DNA from: Tetrapisispora phaffii CBS 4417
Lineage: Eukaryota; Ascomycota; Saccharomycetes; Saccharomycetales; Saccharomycetaceae
NCBI RefSeq assembly: GCF_000236905.1
Contig: NC_016526.1
Coordinates: forward strand, 1-64,000
Direction of reading: 5' to 3'
Length of the DNA: 64,000 nucleotides
Below the pieces are notes generated by a model. That model saw nothing but the letters and a program-made list of their open reading frames with translations. It did not search any database and had not been told where the DNA came from. The stretch's first letter is position 1. The number at the start of each line of letters is the position of its first letter. Below, one piece after another: positions 47,777 through 58,439 of this stretch. A program made the translations under genes and the position numbers.

Positions 47777-50185
47777 ATGGATTTTGAAACTAACGAAGAT
47801 ATCAATGGTATCAGGTTCTCTTGGAACATCTTCCCAACTACAAGAACTGATGCTAACAAAAATGTTGTTCCTATTGGATGTTTATACACTCCGTTAAAGG
47901 ACATTTCTAGTGTGGAAGAAAATGAACCACTCGTCGACGAAGATGGTCAAGGTGAGATCTTAAGAAACAACAGTACGAGTGTTGTTGGGGGTGAAGGCAC
48001 CGGTAACATTTTGAATTACAACCCTGTTATTTGTTCTGGAGTTCAATGTAAGTCTATCTTGAACCCTTATTGTATCATTGATCCAAGAAACAACTCTTGG
48101 ACATGTCCAATTTGTAATTCAAGAAATCATTTACCAACTCAATACTCAAACATGACTCAGGAAAACATGCCAATTGAATTGCAAAGCACCACTGTGGAAT
48201 ATATCACAAATAAACCTATTCAAGTTCCACCAATTTTCTGTTTTGTCATTGATTTGACTTCAGAATTTGATAACCTATCTTCTTTAAAAGAGTCGATTTG
48301 TACTTCTCTGTCTTTATTACCACCAAATGCTCTAGTCTCTTTAATCACATATGGTAGTGTAATTGAATTACACGATTTATCATCCACTTTAATCGATAGA
48401 TCTAACATTTTCAGAGGTGATAAAGACTATCAATATGCAGAAATTATTGAAATGCTAACTGGGAATAAACCATCAGTGACGAATGCAAACCAAAATCTGA
48501 ACGTCAACACTAATCCAAATTCTCCTTTGTCCGTCAACCGTTTCTTTTTGCCATTAGATCAAGTTGAATTCAAAATTACTCAATTAATTGAAAATTTGAA
48601 AACAGATGAATGGCAAATTCAATCTGGTCATAGACCAAAGAGAGCCACTGGTGAAGCTTTAAATATTGCTTCCTTGATTTTACAAAGTGGCTATAAAAAC
48701 TTCTCCGCAAGAATCATTTTGTTCGCCTCAGGTCCATGTACTTTAGGCTCGGGATTGATTGTGTCTTCAGAATTAAAAGATCCAATCAGATCTCATAACG
48801 ATATCGACAACGATAAAGTTACTCATTACAAGAAAGCTTGTAAATATTACAATCAACTAGCTGATAGAGTTTCTGAAAACGGACATACTGTCGATATTTT
48901 TGCTGGTTGTTACGATCAAATCGGTATGTCAGAAATGCGACAATTGACTGATAAAACTGGTGGTGTTTTGTTATTAACAGATTCATTTTCTACTGCTATT
49001 TTCAAACAATCTTACTTAAGAATGTTTTCAAAAGATGAAGAAGGTTATTTGAAAATGGCTTTCAATGGTCATTTAACTGTAAGAACCTCCAAGGAATTGA
49101 AGGTACAAGGTTTAATTGGACATGCTTCCGGTGTTAAGAAGACTGATACTAATAACATAAGTGACTCGGAAATCGGTATTGGTGGGACTTCAACTTGGAA
49201 AATGTCATCTTTATCTCCAGATCATTCCTATGCTATTTTCTTTGAAATCGCGAACACGGTAAGTACTCCACAGCAGCAGCAGCAGCAATATAACCCAGGT
49301 GGCCCAAATAGTAATGAGCCAGTCCGTTTAGCTTACACTCAATTTATCACCAATTATCAACATTCTTCAGGTACTAATCGTATTAGAGTTACTACTGTTG
49401 CAAACCAATTATTACCATTTGGTGCCCCAGGTATCTCAGCTTCTTTCGATCAAGAAGCCGCTGCCGTAATTATGGCCAGAATTGCTGTTCATAAGGCTGA
49501 AAATGACGATGGTGCGGATATTATTAGATGGATTGACAGAACATTGATCAAATTATGCCAAAAATATGCTGACTATAACAAGGATGATCCAATGTCTTTC
49601 AGATTAGCTCCAAACTTTACCTTATACCCTCAATTTATGTATTATTTGAGAAGATCTCAATTCTTGAGTGTGTTCAACAACTCACCTGATGAAACTGCCT
49701 TTTACAGACATATTTTCACCAGAGAAGATACTACAAATTCATTGATCATGATTCAACCAACTTTAACCTCCTACTCGATGGAAGAAGAGCCTCAACCAGT
49801 TTTATTGGATTCTGTTTCTGTCAAACCAAATACCATTCTATTATTGGATACATTCTTCTTCATTTTAATTTACCATGGTGAACAAATTGCTCAATGGAGA
49901 AAAGCAGGTTATCAGGATGACGAACAATATGCTGACTTTAAAGCCTTTTTGGAGGAACCAAAGGTTGAAGCTGCTGAATTATTAGTTGACAGATTCCCAT
50001 TACCAAGATTTATTGACACAGAAGCCGGCGGATCTCAAGCTAGATTCTTGTTATCCAAATTGAATCCTTCTGACAGTTACCAAGATGCTACACACGGCGG
50101 TGCTACGGTTGTTTTAACTGATGATGTTTCATTACAAAACTTCATGTTGCATTTACAAAATGTTGCAGTCACTGGACAAAACTAA
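47777..50185 (+). CDS. SEC23: COPII coat GTPase-activating subunit Sec23
   Basis: Sec23 pairs with Sec24 in the inner COPII coat on the ER and is the GAP for Sar1. The ATG at 47777 gives 802 residues (768 in S. cerevisiae). A zinc finger has cysteines at 86, 91, 110 and 113 (CSGVQC and CPIC). [57 protein letters not shown] and [20 protein letters not shown] are near-identical to yeast Sec23. The extra length comes from an acidic Ser/Gly-rich insert (about 43-78) before the zinc finger and a short Gln run ([12 protein letters not shown]) in the second half. The catalytic arginine of the family lies in the C-terminal helical part but was not located exactly. Confidence 0.97.
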   Translation: MDFETNEDINGIRFSWNIFPTTRTDANKNVVPIGCLYTPLKDISSVEENEPLVDEDGQGEILRNNSTSVVGGEGTGNILNYNPVICSGVQCKSILNPYCIIDPRNNSWTCPICNSRNHLPTQYSNMTQENMPIELQSTTVEYITNKPIQVPPIFCFVIDLTSEFDNLSSLKESICTSLSLLPPNALVSLITYGSVIELHDLSSTLIDRSNIFRGDKDYQYAEIIEMLTGNKPSVTNANQNLNVNTNPNSPLSVNRFFLPLDQVEFKITQLIENLKTDEWQIQSGHRPKRATGEALNIASLILQSGYKNFSARIILFASGPCTLGSGLIVSSELKDPIRSHNDIDNDKVTHYKKACKYYNQLADRVSENGHTVDIFAGCYDQIGMSEMRQLTDKTGGVLLLTDSFSTAIFKQSYLRMFSKDEEGYLKMAFNGHLTVRTSKELKVQGLIGHASGVKKTDTNNISDSEIGIGGTSTWKMSSLSPDHSYAIFFEIANTVSTPQQQQQQYNPGGPNSNEPVRLAYTQFITNYQHSSGTNRIRVTTVANQLLPFGAPGISASFDQEAAAVIMARIAVHKAENDDGADIIRWIDRTLIKLCQKYADYNKDDPMSFRLAPNFTLYPQFMYYLRRSQFLSVFNNSPDETAFYRHIFTREDTTNSLIMIQPTLTSYSMEEEPQPVLLDSVSVKPNTILLLDTFFFILIYHGEQIAQWRKAGYQDDEQYADFKAFLEEPKVEAAELLVDRFPLPRFIDTEAGGSQARFLLSKLNPSDSYQDATHGGATVVLTDDVSLQNFMLHLQNVAVTGQN

Positions 50186-50423
50186 CGTATTTGTCGTTGC
50201 ATTAAAAATTTACGTAAATACATTTATAGAAAGTGTATAAATTTACAGATTAATTTTGTGAAACAATAAGTGAATTTTCACGCAATAAATGACCTCCAAG
50301 AAATCATGTTATTAATTTACAATTGTATCAAGTTAATGCAATTTACCTTTTGAGTTCTTATGCTCATATATATTAGTGATTCATAAGAACAATTTACCTA
50401 AAAGCTATGATCTTAATATTTGA

Positions 50424-51467
50424 TCAAAATTCAAAGATTGGCATATCCAAAGTAGTACCATCAAATATTATAAAATTGTTAATTGGTGATGTTCTCTTAC
50501 CCAAAATATTAATCAAATCTTGAGATACTGCACCACCAATTACAGCAGCAACTGGTGCGAATTCGACACCTAATTGGTTGCTAAATTGTTGTATATAATC
50601 CTTGTTAACATTTTCAATTGGTACACCAAGTTGATCTGTTGCTTTCTCTAGGGTTTCTTGTAATTGGGATAAACTAATTTCACATGTATCCTTAGCAATA
50701 TTAAGGGCAGCAAATGTTAATGGAACTGCACTGGAGATTCTTTTGAGTTGCCTACGGTTCAATTTACCTTTTAATGTTGCAGTTGCTAGAACATCTCTAA
50801 ACATCTTATAGTTATGGACTGTTTTTATTTTCTCATAGATCTTTTTATCATCATCTTCATCAGTGTACATTACGACATCGACGATTTCTTTATTGTTTGA
50901 ACTCTTACCTACTTCTGTTGGTCTTGTGCCTTTTAATTTTTCATCAACTGATTCGAATTTGATTAAATCAACAAATATATAAGCAAACAACCCATTGGAG
51001 CCACAGACATACAATGGTATATTAAAATTCCTTGTAATTGAGTTTATGTAAAATATTTCATTTGTAGTTAATTCCGTACCGATGACTAGATCAAATTGTT
51101 TGAAATATTTTTCATCTTTATTTTTGAAGTTAGCAGTATCAAACTCTAGCTTAACTCTAGGATTCAAATCTTTAATTCTTGCTTGAGTGACATCCAATCT
51201 TAATTTACCAACAGATTCAGAATCTAGAAAGAATTGAGTACCTAAATTATTCTCTTCCACTTCATGATCATCTAATATCGTTAAAGAACCAATACCACTA
51301 AGAACAATATTTTTAGTTATTTCAGTACCAATAGAACCCAAGTTTATCAATAAAACTTTAGCATGACGCATCCTAGCTTGAGCAGCCATGCCCCATAATC
51401 TGATTTGTCTATCATATAAAGCGATTTCGTCAGCACTCAAAGTGCTATTTTTATTATCTTGATTCAT
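50424..51467 (-). CDS. AOS1: SUMO-activating enzyme E1, Aos1 subunit
   Basis: Aos1 dimerises with Uba2 to activate SUMO (Smt3) in the nucleus. The first ATG is 51467, giving 347 residues, the same length as in S. cerevisiae. An upstream in-frame TTG is not a start. The N-terminal ADEIALYDRQIRLWGMAAQ is the hallmark E1 motif, followed by the nucleotide-binding LINLGSIGTEITKNIVLSGI and ILDDHEVEENNLGTQFF. PVAAVIGGAVSQDLINILG near the C-terminus is the E1 core signature. The catalytic cysteine resides in Uba2, so its absence here is normal. It is convergent with SEC23, as in S. cerevisiae. Confidence 0.96.
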   Translation of the reverse strand: MNQDNKNSTLSADEIALYDRQIRLWGMAAQARMRHAKVLLINLGSIGTEITKNIVLSGIGSLTILDDHEVEENNLGTQFFLDSESVGKLRLDVTQARIKDLNPRVKLEFDTANFKNKDEKYFKQFDLVIGTELTTNEIFYINSITRNFNIPLYVCGSNGLFAYIFVDLIKFESVDEKLKGTRPTEVGKSSNNKEIVDVVMYTDEDDDKKIYEKIKTVHNYKMFRDVLATATLKGKLNRRQLKRISSAVPLTFAALNIAKDTCEISLSQLQETLEKATDQLGVPIENVNKDYIQQFSNQLGVEFAPVAAVIGGAVSQDLINILGKRTSPINNFIIFDGTTLDMPIFEF

Positions 51468-52096
51468 CGTCAATTAGTCTTACTAGCACAACTTGTTACA
51501 GGGTTTTATTAAGTCTGCTCTTAGTATCTCTTTGTCCGCTAATCAACTTCAAATAATTAATTGATTAACTTTTATTTATTTAAAGTAAGATTTTTTATTA
51601 TGAACTTTTCAATTTAGCGATGTCAATTTTCTTAAACAACCTTATTGTCATAAAAACATTGATTAATTTGATATTACAAGTAAAACATCAATAGAACAAC
51701 TTTGGGTTGTTACAATATAATGAATATATATTAATACAATTTAGACTAGCTATTTGAATGTTATTTAGAAACATTTTATATAGGTGGTACATTGGCAAAA
51801 TAGTATCAGTATTGCGAAAACCAATATTACAAATGAAATGGATTGAACAAAAACCCACTTTGCTGGGAGGCGTCTTGCATAAAAAACGATTCAAAAATAA
51901 CCTAAATCTCTTTAGGAGCAACTAGTGAGTTGTTTAATTTATTTACTCGTGGTGTATTGAATTATCGTACGAATCTATATTTTGAGTATCTCAATAAGTA
52001 TCAGTTGGGTATATATTTTGAAATCAATGAATGAAGATATTGACTTCTTATGTCCACTACAACGATTAAATCTTCTCTTTAGTGTCAATCGTTCAC
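51468..52096. other. AOS1-PDP3 intergenic region
   Basis: About 630 bp of AT-rich DNA between the AOS1 5' end and the PDP3 3' end. A 77-codon minus-strand frame at 51688-51921 is Cys/Phe-rich by composition and not accepted. S. cerevisiae keeps other genes between YPR180 and YPR168, which are not present here. Confidence 0.45.
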
Positions 52097-53074
52097 TTAT
52101 ATTTCTTGAATCTCTTTATGTTCTGCAATTTTTTCTAACTTCAGTTGATGAATAGTATTTGTCCAGGATAACAAAATTCTTTTTGAAACTTCATGGAATT
52201 CGGATAGATTGCTATCATTGACGATGACTTTAAGTAATTTATGTAACTTACTTTGTCTTAAAGCATTGATGTCAAAGAAATTTGGATTATTATATAGATT
52301 TTCTTCGATTTTAGTCAATAAATTATGTGTTTCTTCTAATTCTTGATTGGAAGGTGCAGTGTCCCTTTGAATTAAATTCTTCTGTATCTTTCTACGGAAT
52401 AACATACATATTTCAATGTTTCTGGAGCTATCTAGTTTAGCTCTCTTTTTCTTTGTGGAATTTTTATTCTTAGTGGTTTCTATTGCATTTGTATTTTTTT
52501 CTGATGAGCTCACTTGTGTATCTAAATTTTTTTCATTCTCACTAGATTCATCTGATTTTAATTTTCTTTTTTTTCTAGAGGATTCATTTGTTGAAGTACT
52601 ATTATTTGAATAATCAAATGTCCCATCTGTGCTATCACCTTGTTTACCATTATTTTTCTTTGATCTCTGATGACCTTTACTCAAAAATGGATCCTCGCCC
52701 TGCGGGATACTCTCTTCTAATAACTCATCTAGCCTTCCTTCTTCAGAGAATTTTGCCGTTATAAAATCATTCAAATTTGTAAAATTCTTAGCTTCCTTAT
52801 AAGCAGCGATTAAATCTGGAAGAGATGCATTAGTTTTTTTCTCTTTAAAATAATCATGTATAACTTCAGAAGTCAACCTCTTCAATTTCTGTGGCTGTTC
52901 CCAATAATATGTTGGGTCATTGAAGAAACAAACAGCTACTCTTGCAGCTTTTCTTTTCTTGTACACGTCGTTCCTTAAATATCTTTGAGGAAACACTACT
53001 GCCGGCCACGGTGGAAACGAACCAACTTTACATAAAACTAGATCCCCAGTCTTCAAGTCGCTATTATTCGTCAT
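52097..53074 (-). CDS. PDP3: PWWP-domain chromatin protein (NuA3b subunit Pdp3)
   Basis: Pdp3 (YLR455W in S. cerevisiae) reads H3K36 trimethylation through its PWWP domain and targets the NuA3b acetyltransferase. The ATG at 53074 gives 325 residues (304 in yeast); the upstream in-frame TTG is not used. LKTGDLVLCKVGSFPPWPAV with FNDPTYYWEQP form the PWWP domain at residues about 7-70. A Lys/Ser/Asn-rich nuclear linker follows. The C-terminal RNIEICMLFRRKIQKNLIQR and LRQSKLHKLLKVIVND segments match the conserved tail of the yeast protein closely. It lies between AOS1 and the tRNA/NUT2 region, away from its S. cerevisiae neighbours except GAB1. Confidence 0.93.
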   Translation of the reverse strand: MTNNSDLKTGDLVLCKVGSFPPWPAVVFPQRYLRNDVYKKRKAARVAVCFFNDPTYYWEQPQKLKRLTSEVIHDYFKEKKTNASLPDLIAAYKEAKNFTNLNDFITAKFSEEGRLDELLEESIPQGEDPFLSKGHQRSKKNNGKQGDSTDGTFDYSNNSTSTNESSRKKRKLKSDESSENEKNLDTQVSSSEKNTNAIETTKNKNSTKKKRAKLDSSRNIEICMLFRRKIQKNLIQRDTAPSNQELEETHNLLTKIEENLYNNPNFFDINALRQSKLHKLLKVIVNDSNLSEFHEVSKRILLSWTNTIHQLKLEKIAEHKEIQEI

Positions 53075-55248
53075 TTGAAATTCTTTATAATTATCTCTCA
53101 ATTATATCTATATAACCAATTTCTTCACTAGGACAACAAATGCAGCACGCACTCTTGTTCAAAAAAATATAAAACAACAAGCCCCCACTCAGCTGAATAA
53201 CAACCTAAAACACAGAGCTAAATCCAATACAGAACTCACTAATTATGCAATTGCTGCTTGTAATGAATTTGTTGAGTGTTCTTATCAATAATAACTGATG
53301 GAGATCTCTTTTCCATTAAAATACCAAACATTTTTAATAAATTTGTAGATTATTTGCTGTTTTCATGTTTTTCCAATTTATGGAAACGAACAAAACAGCT
53401 GATATTGAAATTTAAACTGTTTTAAACAGTGATCAAGATATATATTATTGTTTGTAATTTAAGTAGTTGTTATTGATGCTGGAACACATTAGGGTCGGTG
53501 TACAAGTGGTGTCACTGTAGCTTCAGATTGCAGATGTGCAGTATTATGGTTAAAGATGCATTGGTAGATACGTGGCAGCTGTTTGAATCGAGCTGCGATG
53601 AAACTGGTGGTGCCACAGGTGCTTTGATGAAAAGGAAACAAGAGGAATTACTCACGTATTCAACATGACGGAGATGCAACTGATACAGGTGCCAATGAGT
53701 TCATATCGTTGACGTCGGTTGTAGTGGTTAAACTTTCCGCGTTAGTGTTTTACGTCGACGTATGGATATGGTATGTCTTCCGGTTGATTTATTTACCGAC
53801 ATGTGCTCAATATACGTATTAACTCTCAAATAAACAGATACTGTTTTCTATATATGAGAGTTTTGTGGATTGATCACTCCAACTTTACATGTTATCAGTA
53901 GTGATTATCTTTACTAGCAAGGCATCACCAGTGCTTTAGTTTCCTTAAGAAGGCGTCGCCAATCATTAATTATTGTTCCAACCAAACCCAAAGGACTAGG
54001 ATGTGTGCAACATATATCCGATAACTCAGTTTACAAAGAACAGTACGTCACACATGAAACTTTGAACTCAGATTGCTATTGATGCCTTTTCTTTTGGATG
54101 AATCCAAACGTACAGCCATCGTTATTCGATTGTTTCATGTGTCACATAAGTGCTTTATTGAACTGAGTGGTCGGATATATCTCGATTTTCAGAAATAAGC
54201 TAACGTCTAAATTGGACCCCACTTAACTGGTTTATTCAGGTATATTGCAATAGCATTAAGCAGGCTATCAGGACAATTATCGATATCAGTCCAAGGCAAT
54301 CAGATGCACTAACTAGAATTAAAACAATTGTTCTAAGATGACAATTCCTTAATTAGAAAAACTATCGACGGGTCTGGAACATAGTCGTTGGTATACCATT
54401 ATAGTAATTCAACTGTTTTGCTGCTACGAATCTGAGATTTATGACAGAAGTTATAGCATCTATGACCCATTAGTTGTAAAGACAACTTAAAACTGTAGGA
54501 TCAAACGAAGTACAAGATTAATACGAGTCGTTTAGTAAATCAATTAAAATAAACTGACACATAAGAGGAACAAAAGTTGACACTTATGTCTCAAAATACA
54601 ACGGTGTATGATAGTATTCTAATGGAATACTGTTTAAATTCTATATGGTAAGAGAGCCAACCAGATTAAATATTATAGTCCTTATCTACTAACTATGAGC
54701 ACTAAATGACAACTTAACCACCCAGGCGCCTCAATAACATTGTGTCAGAATTGTTGTAATGTATGTGAAAGAATTCACTGTTTATGACAATTGGAGTTCG
54801 GAAACAACTGATCACTTACCAATTGGACACAAAGTTCCAGAACAATTTTCCCAAGGATAGATGAAAAATTTTTACCAGAATATAAATGGCTACGTGATAA
54901 ACACAGATGTGCAATACAGTACTAACTTAGGAGAATGATTGAGCATATGTAGGTGCTCATTCAACTATCAGCCAAGCTCATATACAAAGAGGACATCTAA
55001 ATTCTACGTAGCTTTGTATTAAATATACTACTAAAGAACAATCGATTATTTAACTATTACGAAGATGGACTACTCTAAAGCAACTAAAGTGATTAATGAC
55101 ACTAACTTAGATGTTGATGCTACCAACATAGGCTTGTTTCTCCACACATGGAGCCAGGCGCTGTCCCAATGCAGGTTCCTGCACACTGCTATATTACCTT
55201 TCTTCATTCACTTTATAAGACTAATATTTCTCATATTATGACATCTAC
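53075..55248. other. Long gene-poor region upstream of tRNA-Ile
   Basis: About 2.2 kb between PDP3 and the sigma-like LTR. No frame above about 60 codons has credible composition. Segments such as 53500-53760 and 54880-55150 read like shredded coding or retroelement DNA, but I could not name a family. The clearest structure is an inverted repeat at 54012-54180. tRNA-adjacent DNA is a known landing zone for Ty elements, which would explain such debris. Confidence 0.45.
54012..54180. repeat. Inverted repeat, about 49-bp arms, 71-bp spacer
   Basis: The arm at 54012-54060 (starting ATATATCCG, containing ACTCAGTT and ending TCACACATGAAAC) is reverse complementary, with several mismatches, to 54132-54180 (starting GTTTCATGTGTCA, containing AACTGAGT and ending CGGATATAT). 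It could be a hairpin-type miniature element or the two ends of a small transposon. No coding content lies between the arms. Confidence 0.7.
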
Positions 55249-55686
55249 TGTTGTAATATAAGCTCAGCAAGAGTTAGATTACGATAAGAGTAATAATATT
55301 TCCTATTAGGAACTATTACTGAAACAGTTACGAAACATTGATATTTCCTGTTTAGGAAATATTGTCACCAACTGGAACAACTGATGTCGCCACGAATGCA
55401 ATGACAAGTTCAACGGGGCACATTGCAAATTGTAGCTAAACTAAAAGTATAAATAGGTCTCCTATTTATACTTCTAGTATTTGGATGATCATGTAACTTA
55501 TTATTAGATATTATGTAGAATATATAAAAAGAAGCAAGTTTCTGTTTTACGTTGAAAATAATAAGAAGATCCGATCCTGCGCTTCCCATCTGCCATAATT
55601 GTCAGAATTATTGTAGTCTTACATCTGTCTATCTATTATATTATAATCCTGTCATAACTCTGTATTGTAGTACTCATATTACAATA
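55249..55686 (+). mobile_element. Ty3-sigma-like solo LTR next to tRNA-Ile
   Basis: It starts TGTTGTAATAT and ends ATATTACAATA, an inverted terminus with one mutation from the expected CAACA. Inside, AAAGTATAAATAGG and AGATCCGATCCTGCGCTTCC closely resemble the corresponding blocks of the S. cerevisiae Ty3 LTR (sigma). The right end is exactly 16 bp upstream of the mature tRNA 5' end, the position Ty3 uses. Flanking 5-mers TCTAC (55244-55248) and TCTGC (55687-55691) are a target duplication with one change. The LTR is 438 bp. Confidence 0.85.
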
Positions 55687-55702
55687 TCTGCTACATTAAA
55701 AT

Positions 55703-55776
55703 GGTCCCTTGGCCCAGTTGGTTAAGGCATCGTGCTAATAACGCGGGGATCAGCGGTTCGATCCCGCTAGGGACCA
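55703..55776 (+). tRNA. tRNA-Ile (anticodon AAT)
   Basis: The 74-base sequence folds as a cloverleaf with acceptor stem GGTCCCT / AGGGACC and discriminator A at 55776. The anticodon loop CTAATAA places AAT at 55737-55739. Box A is TGGCCCAGTTGG (55710-55721) and box B is GGTTCGATCCC (55755-55765). There is no intron. A T6 terminator follows at 55781-55786. The sequence is almost identical to S. cerevisiae tRNA-Ile(AAT). Confidence 0.97.
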
Positions 55777-55780
55777 TTTA

Positions 55781-55786
55781 TTTTTT
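55781..55786 (+). terminator. Pol III terminator, T6
   Basis: A run of six T residues begins 5 bp after the tRNA 3' end. Confidence 0.85.
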
Positions 55787-55929
55787 GCCAAAACTTTCAG
55801 TCATGCATTGCATCTACATCTGTACAAGATACAGAAATATTAAAATATTCTTCTTGTTCATGCACTATCTCTTGATCCTTTCTGTTATATATGTACGTAT
55901 TTAGGCTACTCTATGAATTGCAGATGCGG

Positions 55930-56436
55930 TTACGTAGTTTTTTGGTCAGTGGCCATGGTTTCTTTTGGTGTGGTTCTCTCTATGATATTCTGCACCGTAT
56001 CTACGAGTTCTGGGAACTCCTCGCTTATCTTTTCAGCTAATGAGTCTCTTAGTTGTTTGAGACCGTTCATCTTCGCTCTTTGATACTGGTTCGACCTTCT
56101 GATTGCCTCGACAAATTCTCTCGTGTATATATCTGGGTTACGGCCATCCTCGATGTATTGAATGACTTCAAATGGAATGTTTATATCCTGCAATGGCGTG
56201 TCTACAGTATTGCTGCTCTGGTTCAATTTAGACAGTCTGTCAACATTTCTCTTCAAATTCGTTATCATGCCTTGTGTGGCTTCAGGAGTGCCCGGATAGT
56301 CGTATATTGAAACCCCAAGCTCGATGAATGACTCTATTATCGAGGTTACCTGCTCCTCTGTGTTTTCTAGTGCCTCTTGTAGTTTGGCATTCGCACTAGC
56401 ATTCGCATTCGCCGTGTCCTTAGCGTTGTCGGCCAT
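55930..56436 (-). CDS. NUT2: Mediator complex subunit 10
   Basis: Nut2/Med10 is an essential subunit of the Mediator middle module that links activators to RNA polymerase II. The frame from ATG 56436 gives 168 residues (157 in S. cerevisiae). After an Ala/Asn-rich leader ([12 protein letters not shown]), the conserved Med10 core follows: [55 protein letters not shown] and [20 protein letters not shown]. It is paired divergently with MET16, as YPR168W and YPR167C are in S. cerevisiae. Confidence 0.95.
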   Translation of the reverse strand: MADNAKDTANANASANAKLQEALENTEEQVTSIIESFIELGVSIYDYPGTPEATQGMITNLKRNVDRLSKLNQSSNTVDTPLQDINIPFEVIQYIEDGRNPDIYTREFVEAIRRSNQYQRAKMNGLKQLRDSLAEKISEEFPELVDTVQNIIERTTPKETMATDQKTT

Positions 56437-57458
56437 GTCCTCTTTGTCTGTATTTCTTCAAATGAACTCTGCTCCCACCGGTTGTTAAAATCAATAAATA
56501 TAACCAACCAAACAGCTGTCTCAATGTCCTTGCTCCTCTTATGGATTCTCAAACATGCAGAACCTCAAACCAATCGTCTTCTTCGTTCGTTATTCTTATA
56601 ATCGATCCTTTCAGAGGTGAATTTCATCTTTTTTCAGTGTCTGCCAAAACGTCATTGTAAGTGGGAATTGTTATTTATTTGAAACGATGGTAGTGTTTTG
56701 AGTGTTGGAAGGATCTGAAAACGCATTTAAGTTCACTGTAATTGTTTTACTGAAGGTGCAGTTTATAACATTGTTCTATAGCCTTGCTAATCTTCTTTAT
56801 TGCAACATACAATGGTTAGAAGAAGACTGTTTACCCGGAATCAGTCTGTTTTCTTTATTTATTTGTTTGGAAAGACAGCATTAGAAGACCTAATCTTTAA
56901 ATTATTGACACAAGAACCCCAAGACAATAATATAGGATAAGAATAACACATACCTTTCGAAGACTTAGGGTTTCTATAAAGAGATATTAAACACTTACTA
57001 TTTGGAACTAAACTACGCAGAAGAACAATTACTGAGTTGATGGACATGACAATATGAAATGTTTGAATTTATCAAATCAATGGAAACGTAAAAAACAGAA
57101 AAACATGCCTCTTCTTACACTGTCCAGAGACAGGATTGCAGTCCCAAAATACAGGGCCATTGATAACAGTTAATAAACAATTAGTGCACTTGCCTATTGC
57201 CACGCGTGTCAGTAACTCCAAACGCCGTCACATGCAGTTACTGACATGACACAATTTCACGTGACGGTGCACTGTGGTTACCATCGCACTTTCCAAATGG
57301 AAGATTAATAACAACGTATATAAATAGGGACATAGGTAATGCACCAACATCTCTAACTCACTTTGAATAACTCAACTCTCTTAACGTGCTGTCCTCATGA
57401 GATTTCAGTTCCGTTTACTCTTGAATTGTCCCCTCTGAGCAAGCAGGGAAAAACATTT
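56437..57458. other. Divergent NUT2-MET16 intergenic region
   Basis: About 1 kb. Small frames at 56702-57047 are not convincing genes. The MET16-proximal 250 bp contain a Cbf1/Met31-type cluster and a TATA box, and a Reb1-type TTACCCG lies at 56831-56837. Confidence 0.55.
57257..57326 (+). promoter_or_regulatory. MET16 promoter: Cbf1 site, Met31/32-like site, TATA box
   Basis: TCACGTGAC at 57257-57265 is the Cbf1 E-box of yeast MET genes, CACTGTGGTT (57270-57279) resembles the Met31/Met32 core CTGTGG, and TATATAAATA at 57317-57326 is a TATA box 133 bp before the ATG. The combination predicts Met4-dependent induction under sulfur limitation. Roles are assigned from known MET gene regulation. 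Confidence 0.7.
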
Positions 57459-58274
57459 ATGTTAGCAAATAAAGTTTACAATCTGAACAACCATGTTCAG
57501 ATATTTGAAGAGCAACTGGACTTTTGGAATGATTCCCTACAGAAGCTAGCATCGCCTCAGGAGATCATTAAATGGGCCTTGATCACTTTCCCTAATTTGT
57601 ACCAGACTACGGCTTTTGGATTGACTGGCTTAGCAACAATTGATATGATATCGAAGTTGGCTGAATCTAGTCCAAATATTAGCATGGTGCCATTATTATT
57701 TATCGATACACTACATCACTTCCCACAAACATTAACTCTACTAGATAAAGTACAAGATAGGTATTACACAAAATACAATCAACAAATTCATGTTTTTAAA
57801 CCACAAGGCTGCCAGTCAGAGAAGGACTTCTCAGCAGCATATGGTGATTTCTTATGGGAGACAGATGATATCAAATACGATTTTTTGGCTAAAGTAGAAC
57901 CTGTCTCTAGAGCGTATAAAACGTTGAATATAACTGCAGTGTTTACAGGAAGAAGGAGGTCTCAAGGGAGTTCACGTTCTGATTTGAAGTTTTTGGAAAT
58001 CGATGAAATTAACGGGATTATTAAAATAAATCCCTTCATGAATTGGTCATTTCCACAAGTAAAACAGTATATCGACGATAACAACGTACCATATAACGAA
58101 TTATTGGATCTTGGATATAAATCAATTGGAGATTACCATTCCACTGTACCTGTAGAAGAAGGAGAAGATGAAAGATCCGGTAGATGGAAAGGAAAAGCTA
58201 AAACAGAATGTGGAATTCACGAAACTAGTAAGTTTGCCCAATATTTAAAAGACAAAGAAACTGCTGTTAAATAA
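57459..58274 (+). CDS. MET16: 3'-phosphoadenylylsulfate (PAPS) reductase
   Basis: Met16 reduces PAPS to sulfite with thioredoxin in the sulfate assimilation pathway in the cytosol. The ATG at 57459 gives 271 residues (261 in S. cerevisiae). The reading frame stays open upstream to 57363 but has no ATG there, and the protein aligns with yeast Met16 from NKVYNLNN onward. TTAFGLTGLATIDM, LLFIDTLHHFPQTL, VFTGRRRSQGSSRS and KTECGIHE (catalytic Cys251) are the family landmarks. The promoter has a Cbf1-type site. It is divergent from NUT2 and followed closely by MMS1 in convergent orientation. Confidence 0.97.
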   Translation: MLANKVYNLNNHVQIFEEQLDFWNDSLQKLASPQEIIKWALITFPNLYQTTAFGLTGLATIDMISKLAESSPNISMVPLLFIDTLHHFPQTLTLLDKVQDRYYTKYNQQIHVFKPQGCQSEKDFSAAYGDFLWETDDIKYDFLAKVEPVSRAYKTLNITAVFTGRRRSQGSSRSDLKFLEIDEINGIIKINPFMNWSFPQVKQYIDDNNVPYNELLDLGYKSIGDYHSTVPVEEGEDERSGRWKGKAKTECGIHETSKFAQYLKDKETAVK

Positions 58275-58439
58275 TATTTATCAAAAAAGAAGATATCGAA
58301 TATATATGGGTCTTTATGAAATAGTAAATAAGTAATGATACAAGTGAAATAAAAGTCATAATATAATGTTTTCTGGGCATTAATGATTATACACATCTGT
58401 CACAGATACAAGCAATCTTTGATACATATGTTTCTTTCG

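Noticed and set aside
57363..57458. N-terminal extension of MET16 upstream of 57459
   Set aside because: The frame is open but contains no ATG, and the homologous yeast protein starts at the equivalent of the ATG at 57459.
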